Shown here in pieces: positions 10,571 to 24,700 of a stretch of DNA of 64,000 nt. Each line of letters opens with the position of its first letter. Position 1 is the stretch's first letter. Under the pieces are notes generated by a model. The model was given only the letters and a program-made list of their open reading frames with translations, was not told the DNA's origin and made no database searches. The position numbers and the translations under genes were made by a program. The DNA comes from Diphasiastrum complanatum (lineage: Eukaryota > Streptophyta > Lycopodiopsida > Lycopodiales > Lycopodiaceae), in assembly GCA_029204225.1 (NCBI GenBank), contig CM055092.1, positions 16,795,921 to 16,859,920 of the forward strand, given 5' to 3'.

Positions 10571-12011
10571 CAAAAATTATACCCTAATCTTCTCTTTCAT
10601 CATTAGCTCGGTCAAAAGTGCAATTATCTTTGAAAACCCTGGTACTAATTGTCCATAAAATTTTGCTAACTCAAGAAAAATTTTCAACTCCTTGATACTT
10701 TACGGAGAAGGCCAATTTTATACAACTTCGACATTGTTTGAATCGATTGTAGTATCTTCTTCCGAAAAAATGTGTCCCAACTATTCAACTTTTCTTGAAA
10801 AAATGCACATAAATCATTCTAGCATACAACTTATTTCTTTTGTAAAATGTGTACTGTAATTTCCATAAGTGATTTGTGTCCATCAAAATGCCAACAAAGG
10901 ACACAAACAAAACTTATTAACACATATATGGTAGATTTTGAAGGTTTTTTGACTTATCCATCACATGAAACTTATACTATTTCAAAACATTCTTACTCTC
11001 TTGTCACAGCCAGTCTCTAGTCGATAGGTAATTTGACATTGTGGAGTTTCTTTTATTTATACAACTTTCATAGTGCATATCCTAAGGACTTGAAATGTTA
11101 AAGGATGTAGGAGTTATGAATCTGAAGAGCCAGCAATTGGTAATGGCCAAGTTTCAAAGGTGGTGGTCCAATTTTGAGCTGTAACTTCACTAGGAAATTT
11201 TGACATAACTTCAAATGGCCCCAAATTTCAAGAATTTAGAAGTTACTGGATGTGCAACCACTCAAAATCGGTAGAAAAAAAGTTTTAGAAAAATGGGCTC
11301 TAGATGTAGGGAAAAATTTGTGACTTCTGTTTTGCGATCTAAAGCTTTGAATCCCTTCGTCCCATATAGTTCAAGACCCATAATTTTCTCACCTTATCAT
11401 GAAGAAACCATGCTTTTCATTCTATAAGGGAGATGTTTCTTTCTACAATTCAAGTACAACCTAATCTCTACTCAAAATTTGGTTGACAATTGACTCTTTC
11501 AACTCAAAGAAAACAAAATACATTGACTCTAGTGGTGGTGTTGGTAGCTATATCATCTCTAACTTGTTTAGCTTTAGCCCATTCAGTGCTACAATTTGGG
11601 TCTACCAAAATATATTGATGATCATAGTACAAAATTTACCCTCGAAATCTTATCCCCATCTTTGGAAAGATCTAGCAGCTCTATCCTAGCACTAACAAAC
11701 ATCACAACTTTCACAGTAACTAGCCATATGCTTCTTGGGCATTGGCCACAATACCCCAGCTCTGAATTTTTTTTGCTATTTAACCATAGCCTAGGAACAT
11801 CCTCCCCTCAGTTTAGAAAAGCACAATTTGAATAAAATCGCTTCAAAAGAAAGGTACTTTCTGAATACACCACCAACACTTTTTCATTTGAACTCTTTTT
11901 GATCAGTTGATAAGATCAAGCAAAATTAAATGCTTCCTTTGCATGTGCTGGAATTCCATTGCAAACCCACTCGTCAACAGACATGCATAAGAATAATCTG
12001 ATTGTTGAGTT

Positions 12012-12194
12012 CTTAGTTGCCCGTTCCGGAACGGAACGCGTTCCAGAACGCGTTCCGTTCCAAAATGATGCCAAAAAAAATAAAATAAAAAAATACGTTT
12101 TTTTAACAAAGGATTTAATTAAGATAAATAATTAAAATAATTAAACGTATATCAATATCGTTCCGACCCATTTTGGTCGGAACAGGCTTCTAAG
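12012..12194. mobile_element. hAT-type MITE, 183 bp, upstream of DCL4
   Basis: A perfect 8-bp duplication GTTGAGTT flanks it (12004-12011 and 12195-12202). The ends are inverted: CTTAGTTGCC on the left, CTTAGAAGCC when the right end is read in reverse. Subterminal palindromes of GTTCCGGAAC/ACGCGTTCC type follow. No coding capacity. It ends about 520 bp before the DCL4 start codon. Confidence 0.85.
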
Positions 12195-12711
12195 GTTGAG
12201 TTATTGCAAATAAGTTTCCATGTGGCATCTCATCAATGTCATCTATATGCTCACCTATTGTTTGTACCCAAGATAGCTAGTCTCCCAACAAGTTGACTGT
12301 GAGTCTAGATTCAAATCTCAAAATCAATATTTTGTAAAAGTATTAGCCACCATGCCTTGTGAATCAAACTGGACAATTTTTGCAACACATATGACAAAGG
12401 TTAATGATCAGATGAAAATGGAACCCACTAAATTATATATGAATAATGCACTTAGTGCACCTTGAATAATGCTTCGCTCTTAGTATCAGAATCATGTAAT
12501 TTAACAGGTAATTTGAAGCATCTACATGTATTTAGAGTCACTTATCTTAATCTGGTGCCGCCAAAATAGGTGCATCATTTATTGCATTGAATAAGTTATA
12601 GGACATTGGCTTCTTTAGCGATCTCATACGGAATGAGAACAAGCATAATGCCTGTTATTGGTTGGAAGAATGACTTATGTTTTTATGTGCAGCGTGAATA
12701 CATCATAAGTG

Positions 12712-12773
12712 ATGGCAGAAGAGCTACTTGATAGGCGTACTATTTTTGTGGAGCCTGAAAAAATAGCTCGGAG
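12712..12773 (+). CDS. DCL4: DCL4 exon 1 (start codon)
   Basis: ATG at 12712 opens [10 protein letters not shown] and ends in EPEKIAR plus two bases of a codon; donor GT at 12774. It joins exon 2 in phase to give the conserved KIARRYQLE segment. An in-frame TAA at 12706 lies just upstream and a good acceptor (TTTTATGTGCAG) ends at 12692, so the exon probably begins as 5' UTR behind an upstream non-coding exon. The N-terminal leader before KIAR is only about 17 residues, against roughly 120 in Arabidopsis. Confidence 0.75.
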
Positions 12774-15700
12774 GTTAGCAATTGCTTACTGTATTTTTTG
12801 GGTATGATAGATGCTATTTTATGGTATTTTTTAGTTACAACCTAAATCCACAAAGGACTCAATGAGAACTCATAGAATGATGAATTTGAAGGTTTTCCAA
12901 AGGAAACCAATATCTCACATTAGCTCCTCCTATGCTACATATTATGGGCATTCTTCCTATGCTAAGCTTTCAAAGTTTTACTTGTCCCAAAAGAGGATCT
13001 ATCTCTATTTATAGTCTTCTAAATCATGCGTTTGATTCAATTGTTCCTATCAAGGAGCAAATGATTGGAATGCTCTCTTTAGGTTGCTGAGGTTCAGATG
13101 AAAGTGATGCATCTTGTGTGAGGTTTAGATTTCTTTTGTCCACAGTTAAGATTAAAGTTTTGATGTGCATCTTTACAACGTTTACTTGAACGGTATTCTT
13201 GACAGGTATCAGCTTGAAGTGCTGGAAAGAGCACTAAGCCATAATACGATAATTTATCTTGAGACAGGCTGTGGAAAAACTTTGATAGCTGTTCTTTTGA
13301 TTCGAGCTCTTTCACATCTATTTCGCAAGCCGGAGAAGGGAATTTGTGTGTTTTTGGTACCAAGTATATGCATTTGTAAGCAGGTAAGCCTTCTCTTTTC
13401 ATTTAGCTGATTGCTCTCGGCAATTGTCATATGAATTTGAAACTGAGTAAATAGGTTTGATCTGAGAATTTCAGCTGATGTAGGTAGGCCTAGTTATGCC
13501 AACTATCTCTAGCAACTAGTTTCTAGTATGTTTTACAATTGTCTTCTCTTTTCATTTAGCTGATTGCTCTCGGCAATTGTCATATGAATTTGAAACTGAG
13601 TAAATAGGTTTGATCTGAGAATTTCAGCTGATGTAGGTAGGCCTAGTTATGCCAACTATCTCTAGCAACTAGTTTCTAGTATGTTTTACAATTGTGGAAA
13701 TTATAGTTCCTGGCTGTTCAGAATGAGCTCATTCTGAATGGTGTACAGAACATTGGGAAGTTTATGTGGGTATCTTTGGTGGGAAAGTTTGACATGTTTG
13801 CGACTTGAGTTTTTAGCAACTTTGCTCGTTACTTCCAACTAAATAACATTCTGAGTTTGTCATCTTGTACAGCAAGCAGAATACATCAAATTCCATACAG
13901 ATCTACATGTGGGGCAGTACTATGGCACAGGAATTCCAGTATCATCTGACCAAAAGTGGACGGAAGAGCTTAAAAAATATGAGGCATGTGAGAGTGCTCT
14001 TATCATAGTTGTGTATGTTCTTATGTCTGGGTACTTTTGAGAAGAAAAATTGTGCAACACATTTTTGGAAATTATACTAGGCTATTCCTGCAGTATTAAT
14101 TTATGAAATTGCTGTAATGCTTCTTGTTCCGTTTTATATAAATATTATCTGGCACAACACATTGTCAAACTACTATTCGTTCCTTAAGTTAGTGGCATTT
14201 GCATCTTTATGGGCACTGGTAAATTATTACAAAAAGGAATGCACCATGGTTTGTCATAGGTGTTGCTTTGAAACAATGAATCTTAGACTGAAGACATCTG
14301 ATGTGCTCCCCATTTCATTCTACGATTGTGTCAAGACATTTAATAGATGATTACTATCCATTTTTTTGTGATATAAAGTTTCTTCTTATCTAAAGCTTTT
14401 GTACCATTCTTTATTTGTTCTTGTAAAATTGAGGATGGACATGGATGATGGTTTCACATCAAAATTGCTGGATTTTTTTGACAAGTATTCTTACTTTTTC
14501 ATTGGTATTTCTCTATAGCTTTGTTTTCTCCAGATTTGATAGTGTTATTGTCTCGAGTGTGTATTTACAGGTTTTTGTGATGACTCCGGAGATACTTCTC
14601 AGAACCCTACGACACTGTTTCATCAAGAAGGAAAATATAAAGCTTTTAATTTTTGATGAATGCCATCATGCTGGCAAGAACCACCCATATGCCATCATCA
14701 TGAAGGTTGGCTTTATGTAAGATGTTGAAGCTTTGAGCATTATCCTATGATTTATTGTTCTTGTCTGGAATATACTTTTACGTTGAAATTTTGCATTTTG
14801 AAGGAGTTTTACCATGACCATTTGGGAGAAAGCCCAAGAATTTTTGGAATGACAGCTTCTCCAATAACTGGAAAAGGTAGATATTTCTTAGAAAAACATT
14901 CAAGAGAACAGAATCTTTTTCATTTTCTTTTTCTGAAATGAACATACATAGTTTTAAATCAGTTGCTTGCAGTGAACTTTGTTTTCATTTCAAACACACA
15001 ATGATCAGGTTCGAGGATCTGTTTTTGAAAAGTCCCATCTACCCTTTTTCTTTTGATCAGGAAATAGTGCCTCTGGACCCCTGGTTTATAAAAGGGCTAT
15101 TGAGGAACTAGAGTCCACTCTAAATGCTAAGGTATACCTCCTTCTTCATCTTGCATTATCTACTATGTTCTGTTTCTTTTCAGGTGTTCATCTGTTAAGT
15201 TTTGTAAAGGTTCAAGACAAATAACGTGTATCATATAGTTATCATGTTCTTGCCTGTGAGATCTTCTTAACACAACCTGACTAGCAGAATAAATGTCATT
15301 ACTTAACACCAATTTGAGGTCAATTACTCTCACGTATTTGAAACTAGTATCACAAGGATAAGTGGCCTAGTTTGTAACTCCCCCAAAAAATTATGGTTCT
15401 TGTTCTTTCTTTAGACAGATGCCCAATTTCTTAAGAGCAATCAATGCTGCACCTTTCAAACTAGTATCTCAAGGATAAGTGGACCTAGTGTTGTAGCATA
15501 ATAGATCAATATTTCACTACAGAGATGCCCAATTGTCTGTTTCTAGACTTGATGCGAGAGCTAGATTTGTCCTTTGGAGTTTGGCAAATAAATATGTTTA
15601 ATGACGTGCATATTTTATGTTTGCAATCTTGTTAGTCATTTGAATATTCATTTGTTAGTACCATACTTGAAAAAAAGGGCGATGTAAGAGACCACTCGGG

Positions 15701-18700
15701 ATCTTAACTAGAAAGCTGAGAACAAACACGAGGACAATAAGGATTGGATGGTGGAACAAACCAACACAACCTAACCAATGGGCTCAGCCCCCCAGCAATG
15801 GACATCTAGGAATAACATCTAGTGATAGGAATGAGAGAGCACTCCAGCAACATCCAGCTCTCAAGTCCACAAGTCCCATCCTACAAGTGAGAAGGGTGTG
15901 TGTTATGGCCATCCATCCTTCTCTATTTCTGACAGTATTTGTGGACACGCAGTTATATTACATGAATCTATTCATAACAATGTGCATACTTATCCTCAAC
16001 TAGGAGTGAACAAGTACATCTCACTAGGACACATTGCAGCCTAACTGGGCCACATCTGTGACTACTTGATGAGTCACTGCTAGTTTGATGCAAAATTTAC
16101 TATCATAGGTTCTAGCCCTCATCAAGCCATTAATTATGATAATACACTATAAGGCCTCCAATCCTCACATCATCATAACGGGCTGAACTGGGCCCCTTGA
16201 CCCCTTATGGGATTAGTTACAAGCTAAGATTCACTAGCTATGCTAGAAAGCTGGACTTAAGCTAGAAAGCAAGAAGAGAGAATGCTTAAGGAGGCTAAAG
16301 AGGAGCAATCATCATAAACTGAATAAAGGAATACAATGTTGCCCTATATATACCCTCTCCTTGAATCAAATAGAGGATTCAAAAAAAGGGAGGGAATAGG
16401 ATTTGGAGGGAAAATAGTGCGCCTTCCCAATAGGAGGACCCCCACTCCAAATCAACGTGACCAAGTCCTAAAAATATGACCAAATAGGGCCCAAGGCCAG
16501 TATATGAATAAAAAGGGCCCTTAGGCATGCTTATGCATAATAACGAATAAAAGAATGGACGCGGGGAATGCAATGAGCCAAGTCTATAACTCTCCCCTGC
16601 CGAAAAACAAAGCCCTCCACCGGCTAGCAAGCATAATGACTATCTAAAACAATAATGTAAGCATGCTAAATACTAAAAAATCACGAACCAATGGAAATAT
16701 TGATGGAGAGAACATAAGTCGTCACAACAAATACCCCAAAAGTATCATAACTGTGTAAAGCAAGTAGTAAGCAAATACTACAACAAAACAAAACAAAGAA
16801 TAGTCATAGCCAGCCGAACCATGAAGTAGAGGGAACACAATGACATCTGTAGTACAAGAAAGAACTAAAGCCATGAGGGCTCGAGCCTGATCTTCCAATA
16901 ATGGTGTATGATAAAACGTATCAATGGGCTCCCAAGTGGCCTCCTCAAGAGGACGACCATCCCACTGTACCAAAAACTGAACCTGCCTGCGACGTCGACT
17001 ATGCTGAAGGCGAACCTGATGGATGGCAGCTGGCGAAAAAGGGAACATCTCTGGCTTTGTAGGAAATGTGAGATCGCAAGGAGCATCATCCTCAATGGCA
17101 GCTCGTAAAAGGCTAACATGAAATATATCACAGGCTCGCGTAGAATCAGGCAACTGTAACCGGTATGTAATAGGGTGATCCAAGATACAGTGAGACCCAT
17201 AATAGCGTGGTGCAAGCTTCTCAGTAGAAGCGTGACCCTGAACAAAGTGATCACATGCAAAGTGTAACCGGAGGTAAACCATATCAACAACTTGAAACTC
17301 AACATAACGGCGATGACGATCAATAGAAGTCTGATAGCGCTGCTGAACATGCTGTGAGTGAGTAGTAGCCCTAGCAATATGCTCGTGAGCACCGGATAAA
17401 AAAGAGGCAATGGTAATTCGTGCATCATCAGGAGGAAGAGGCTCCCCTAGCAAAAGTGGAGCATACCCATGAGCCAATAAGAAAGGTGAAACTCCAGTGC
17501 TGGTACTAACAGAGCTATTATAGCTATACTCTGCCAAACATAAATGCTGATCCCAATCCTTCCCTGAAGGCGAAACAAAATGTCGAAGATAATCCTCAAG
17601 GATCCGATTAAGGACCTCAGTCTGCCCAACAACAGTAGAATTATAAGCAGTACCCATTAGAAGCTGTACATCCAAAATACGCATAAGCTCTGTCTAGAAT
17701 GTAGATGTAAACTTACTATCCCGATCAGATAGGATAGTACGTGGCATACCATGCAGGCGAAAAATCTCTAATAGAACACACTCGGACTGACGAAGAAGAG
17801 CACCTAATCCAACAACAGTAGCATCAGTCTCAACAATAAAACGCTGATCAAACTGGGGGAGACACATAACATCACTAGAAACAATGGCATGACATAAAGC
17901 ATCAAAAGCAGTTTGACACTCAGGAGTCCAAACAAAGGTATGAGACTTCTTTAGTAACGAATGAAGCGGAGCAACCACAGTGGCAAAATACTTAACATGA
18001 CGACGCAGATGGGTAGCCATACCTAAAAACATACGAACAAAATGAGCACCGGTTGGGACAGGCCAATCCTCAATAGCCTGAACTTTCCGAGGATCAAGAC
18101 GAATACGTCCACCACAAATAAGAAAACCCAAAAATTCGATTTCAGCCACGACAAAAAAACATTTGGACAATTTGGCGAACATTTGATGCTTAACAAGTAA
18201 CTCAAACACAGATGAGATATGTTTCACATGGTCAGACAAAGAAGTACTAAAAACATGAATGTCATCAAAATAAACTAATGCACAAACACCTAGAAGAGGA
18301 CGTAAAATATTATTCATAGCATTCTGAAATGTGGGTGGACCATTATGAACACCAAATTGGAAGAACTCGAAACTCATACAAACCTAAATGTGTAAAGACC
18401 CTCAAGGATTCCCCCTAAGATGAGGATAGGAGAACACAATAGAAGAGACTATGGAGCCAAACTGCCCAATCAATCCTAGATCAAAACTGGATCTAGCCAC
18501 CAACCCATGCCATGTGAAGCAAGAGGAGAAGAGAGAACTTGGTAACCTAAACCCAATATGTCGACGGGAGAATCCCCACCTCATTATATAGAGAGTAGAG
18601 TCCTGTGCATGAAACCATGCAACCCCCATGCAGGTCAACTATAAATAGATCAAACCTCTTCATGCAGTCCTCCTGTCTATATCCGTCACACAGACATGCA

Positions 18701-21700
18701 ATACTCCATATGTCTCAATTAGAGTGTTTGGGTCCTCTCAAGGTAATTAGTCACAAACATGCCTTGACATGGAAATAAATCAGGGCGTGACCAATAATCT
18801 TGAGTACTGGAGGGCCGGTCTACCATATTAGGACTATTCCAGGTCCTTAACCGAATATGGCCATAACATTCTTCCCTCCTTAAACTGCTTCTATCCTTAG
18901 AAGCTCCTCAAGACATGAAAGAAGTACAGGAACAGTTCCTTTAACTTACACTATTAACCGAGGAAAACATTATTCTTAGTCTGACTTCCATATCAAACAA
19001 GAGATAAACCTATTTCCAATAGTTAATCTTTGTTCTGGAGTACGACTCAAGTTTGAAAAAAGTACACTAAGCAATAAATTTCTCAACTAGGTTACACTCA
19101 ACACAAGTTAGTAACATCACCTTCATGTAAAGCACTTACATGAACCACTGAGTGAAATATTCCCTTAGGAGATTAAAGTTAAATAAAAGAAATAATAATT
19201 ACAGTATGAAATCATCCACAAACTCTGGCAGACAATTTATAAAAAGATTCCAAGTACAACTATCCTTAGAATCCAATTCTAAGATATGATAATTCATTCA
19301 ACTAGAATCTCTAGGAGAATCATTAAGATATAAAATGATTAAAACTCAACTCTGAGTATCTCAGATACTCCTTTGAGTTAAATGCTCCTATTTCTAGCAT
19401 CAAATGCAAGAAAATAGCACCCATTCATCTCAATAGAATTGTTTGTCCCCTTTGATAACTGGAGATCCAATCAAAAGAAAAAACTGTACTCAAGCATTTG
19501 TAGACCATAAACTGTAGCAGAATAGCATCTGCTAGATAAATAAGATAATGTCCATGAGATCCATTAATTCTCAATTAAAATACTAGAGTAGAGAGATTCA
19601 AAAACACTGATCTGAATTCAAATAATAGATCAAGAATTAATCATCACACTTACGAACCATTACAATTCATTATAGTCCTCTGACAATAATTAAGTATCTA
19701 ATTATGATCCGTCAATCATAAATATTTAAATTCATATGATTCGTCAATCATAATTTTCTAGAATCCTAAAACCATACTTAATCATTTATAGGATACTGGA
19801 GTATATGTCCACAAAACTCAGGAAAAGTAAGAGTCATTCCAAAATCTTTCTATTAAGAAAATACTGGATTTAGGAATATTTCCAAAACATGATTCTTTAC
19901 TGAAGTGCAAGATTCAAGGTCTAGAAACCACTGGTAATTAAAGACTGAACGCATACCAAGATGACGATCATCTTCAACCACAAAAACTTTAGATTACATC
20001 TAGAATCAAATCTAAATATCCAAAGTCCTGCTGAATATCAATTTAGATTTTATTCTTGGATTCATTATGATTTGTTATCCAATTGAGCGCTCTCTGGGAT
20101 ACAATCACTAATGAGCTGAGTCTATTTCTTAACTAAGGAATACTTTATCCTAAGAATACTGTATATCCAATGCACACAATTTTAACTGATGAACCCAAAT
20201 GATTTACTAATCATGTGTCTTACAAGCAATATAACTCAAAACCATCAGTTCCTGGTGAATCCACATCACACTGATCGTTTTACCAATTAACTTCATCCTG
20301 GAGTAATCAACTACTGAAGCCAATGATTCAGAAATCTCAAATGTCTAGGTGAAGAATTCAATTATACTGGTATGGCACCACATTTAGATCCTTATCCAAA
20401 TCATTTATAAGTTAATCCATAAATCTTCCATACAAAGATTTGTTAACTCTGCAAGTATCTGTCAACCCAATACTTGATCATATGTTCATGTTCACCAACT
20501 AGGTTAAGTGCACCAAATAACCATAGTAACCAGGAATACACAGTAGATTCATACAAGATTAATCGTGCACATATGTGAATAACCTCACTATGACGCAGTA
20601 CATAAACACATTTTTATCTGGCAAATTCCTCCAGAACCCACATATGTTACTCACATATCTCACTGAGATCTTGTAACTCAGCTACAAAAGATTTTCTATT
20701 TCTCATGAGTAAATAACATATCTGAGAAATCTTTGAGACGAATAACATTCAATCTCAACAGTTTTCCAATCCAACTTACCTCTAATTACATAATTCCTAC
20801 ACTAAATCAACCCCTCTCTGATCCTAGTACTAAAACTAAGATTAGGTTGATCCAATATAGAACTCTCAGACTTATATCCTGAACAAACTTCTATTCCAAT
20901 CAAAATGGAATTAGTAACCTTTGACCTTTCACTGTACTACTTATAGATAATGATTCAAATATCAAACCTGTTCTAGTTCCAAATTGTCCACACAATCCCT
21001 GGAGAATTTCTCTTATTCGAAAAGTTCCAATTAGGTATCTTACTCTAAATCTGTCCGAAATCACTTTCGGACCAAATCTCATTTATATACCACAGCTGGT
21101 TCTCTTCCGAAACTATTCAACCTACAAATTTTCAAATAGAATTCTATTCCACCACTTCACCCCTCCTTTTGAAGAAATTATAAATTTCAATAAAAGTTAA
21201 CTGGAAGATGATATACGAAAATACTCAAATCCAAGAAAAGTCAGTAATAAGTGTATTTCACAAAAGGATTCACTCTATTACGTACAAGACTTTTCCTTCA
21301 AATATTTTCAACCCGAGTGACAGAAACTACCCTTCCATCGAAATCCTTTTATGCAAAAAGAGATACTCTAGGTTTAAGAAATTTAAACACTTTAACCTTA
21401 GAATTTATCTGAATTCCAAGTCCATTCCTGCAAGTAGTTATTTATATGACATAACAGTCTTTCAGAAGAATAACTTCATGCTGGAAAGAATTCATATAAA
21501 CTAGTCTGATGTCTTATATTCGAGAAATTACTAAGAAGTAAAGGATTAATTAAAAACACGAGAAATAGTTTTGAGGGCCTCTGATTTTGTAAATAATGAG
21601 ATACCACATTGTTAAACCTCAAAATTTCCCAAAATATCCCACATTTGATCGAATGGTTTTCTTTTTTCCCATATCGCGACTAGGTACTAAAACACACCAT

Positions 21701-24700
21701 TGATCATCAGATCTTTACAGTCCTAGAATTTTCTTTCCAAAATTACTGATGTCCCATACCATCAGCTTTTCCTTCCAGAAAATCCTTAACCATCTTATTT
21801 CATATTCTAGAGATCCACCGATCTTCTAGCTGTCCTATAATCACTATAGGATATTATCTCTTGTTCCCATATACTGGAGAATCCATATTTGGATGGCTGG
21901 CATGCCTATCAGATGGATACCACAAATCCACACCTGATTCTGTGATTTAGACAGAAGAATTAACATGGTTCAACACTACATTCTGATCCTTACAGGTTAA
22001 TGATAAGCTTCAAATCCCCCTGGATCCAAGAGCATCAACTCTAGGGACAAGCTTCAATCAACTAACAGATCCAATGTAATCCATATATCAAATTCTACTT
22101 CTAAACATCACAATTGACATCCAAAACTGCGGATAAGTCAATGGTTACAAAGATATAAGCTATGAATTCAACTAAATGAATTCTATCCAGGAAATTAATA
22201 ACTGGTATTAAGCAATTATTGACTGAGATTATTAAAATCCTAATTGCGAAATACATTTCCCGATCACACTTACTACCTCTGATGTCCACTCTTCTTCCCT
22301 CCTTAGAATTTTAAGTTTTCTGAAAATCTATTTCAGCTAAGGTACTAAGAAGACGTTACGACATTAACGTAAGAAAAAATCTGAAACAATTTCATTTCTA
22401 TCCTATACCTGGGTTGAATAACTGATATATCAAAAATCATCTACTAGTATGTGAAACAGTACTAATATGATCTTTTGAATATAATTCACCATAGGATTTT
22501 ACTGGGAATGAAATCAGTTATGTACTTCCTATTATTACAATTTTTCCAAAAAAAATTAGACTGTTCTCCTATTTCACTTACTGGCTTGAGAATTACTTTG
22601 TTGAAGTTATCTGTAATTAATGGGAAATAACATTTGGATTCGGGTACTTTCTACACTGTATTCATTCCAAATAATTTTGTCAAATAAAGAATAGCACCAC
22701 CAAATACCATAAAATTTCCTCCATTAATAATTTAACAAGTATCTCAAAAGCTTTGGTTCGTTTAATCTTAGTGATTAAAATCATCAAGAACACACTAACC
22801 AACTTTTCGGTTTTCTACCAATTTGAAAAGGAGAAAACACAATTTAACTCTATTCATTGGGAGTACCCACACTCCAGAGCTAAATGGCTTAAATAGCATC
22901 ATACCAAGGAATTGAAATTCCGATACTGGTGGGTACATGCCTGAGAACTGTACCACTCCCTTTGTTTTGTCAAGATCGGCTTCAAAAAAATTCCCCCCGG
23001 AAACTGATTAATATTGCTTGACCACGAATAACGGTACTCAAGTTCCAAAAAACCGGCTTAGCCAAAAATGTCAAAGTGACATGCATATTGTTCCCAAAGA
23101 AAGGAAATCTAATTCCTTCAACTCCATTTACGAGAAACAATACAAGATCCAGGGCTAAATTTTGACAATGAACACCGAGAAACCAAAATTTCTATAACTA
23201 GGTGTTAGTAACTTGAATCTCCGGAGTTGTACTAGAAAAACAATTTCAATCCAACTCAAAGCTACCAAAATGTCCAAAATTCTTCTTAAGCCATGATTAA
23301 TTGCATGTAAATAGCACTGATGCACATAGTTGGCCAATTCTCCAATATTGCCGACTTTTCATGCATCAACTTTAACACTAAGCATATCCCAAAAAACCTT
23401 ATTTTTTTATCAAAAGGAATTTTAGGGCCGGCTCCCCCCATCACATCGTCCAAAGGTAAATCCTGTTTTCATCAAGGAGAGAGAGAAACAGAACTTCCGT
23501 GCCCAGCTTCCAAGGCTCTCAGCATCTGTGCGAGTTCCATCCCTGGAAGAATGACAGGAACGTGCTTCTACAACTTCCTCATCCTCTGTTAAGAATTACA
23601 GATTCAACCAATGTATCATGGCATGCAAAAAGAATGGTCTGTAGGATTTCTTCCTAGATGCATTCACAACGTTTTGCAGGGAGCGTTCACAAATGTTTGC
23701 AGGGAAACCACCCTCCAGAAGCGTCGCTGGCTCCTCATCGCTGTTAAGGCAATGTTGCCTTCAACTTCCTCCATCTGCATCGACCTCTGAACACACACCC
23801 AGATTATGTGCAGGGATTCACCAGCAACCCTAGCTGTTAGTCGGAATCCATTGGCTCTTCCCATCCCCACCACAATTACCAATAATTTCGAGTACTGGAG
23901 GGCCGGTCTACCATATTAGGACTATTCCAGGTCCTTAACCGAATATGGCCATAACAAAATGAGTACAAAATGCAGTCGTATGCTCATCAGAAGGACGCAT
24001 CCTAATTTGGTAGTATCCAGAACGTAGGTCAATTTTGGAAAAGATGGAAGAAGTGCCAAGCTGATCAAAAAGGTCATCCATGTGAGGTATAGGATACTGA
24101 TTACGGATAGTAAGCTTGTTTAAGGCACGATAGTCAATGCAGAGGCGTTTGGTTCCATCTTTTTTGGCAACAAGGAGAACAAGAGCACCATAGGGACTAT
24201 GGCTACGAACAATGAGGCCCTGACGTAAAAGGGAAGCAATCTGGAGCTGAACCTCATCACGTTCAACTTTAGACATACGATATGGAGCGCGAGAGGGTGG
24301 GGTAGCACCAGGAATAAGATCAATATGGTGGGTGACATCTCGTAATGGTGACGTAGGCTTTGAAAAGACAACAGAATACCGATGCAAAGTCAGAAATCAC
24401 CTGAGAAAGAGGACCCATGGATGGAGCAAGAGGAGCACCAACTGATGTACTCTGAATGATAAGAAGAGCTGCACTCTGAGCCTTTGGCAGGCTACGGATA
24501 AACTGCTTCCCGGTAACCAACTGATAGTCACCCTGGGAATCAATGCCAGAAAGTAAATGATGCCGACCAGCATGTGTAAAAGGCAGTATCTGCTGAGAAA
24601 GATCCCATCTACAGTACCAAGTGAAGAAAACCAATCTGCACCAAGAATAATGTCATAGCGCTCCAGAGGAATAATATAGAAATCTGCCTATCCAGAGAAG

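Larger units (their letters stand above)
8763..12011. other. AT-rich region upstream of DCL4
   Basis: I see no intact gene. It holds two retroelement scraps (10055-10140 and 10295-10570), a possible decayed MITE end near 9090-9166 (CATTCCGACCC ... GGTCGAGACAGG, like the right end of the 12012-12194 element), and otherwise sequence without recognisable content. No promoter of DCL4 could be placed. Confidence 0.6.
18391..23956 (-). mobile_element. Element C: non-coding LTR element inside A
   Basis: It is bounded by a perfect 5-bp duplication AAATG (18386-18390 and 23957-23961), with ends TGTAAAGACC and CCATAACA. The left LTR is 18391-18868. Next to it, 18869-18885 reads on the minus strand as a purine tract (AAGGAGGGAAGAA), so the element runs on the minus strand. 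The right side keeps only the last 79 bp of the LTR (23878-23956, near identical to 18790-18868). The 5.0-kb interior is AT-rich and has no ORF of note on either strand: a LARD-like passenger element. Confidence 0.85.
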
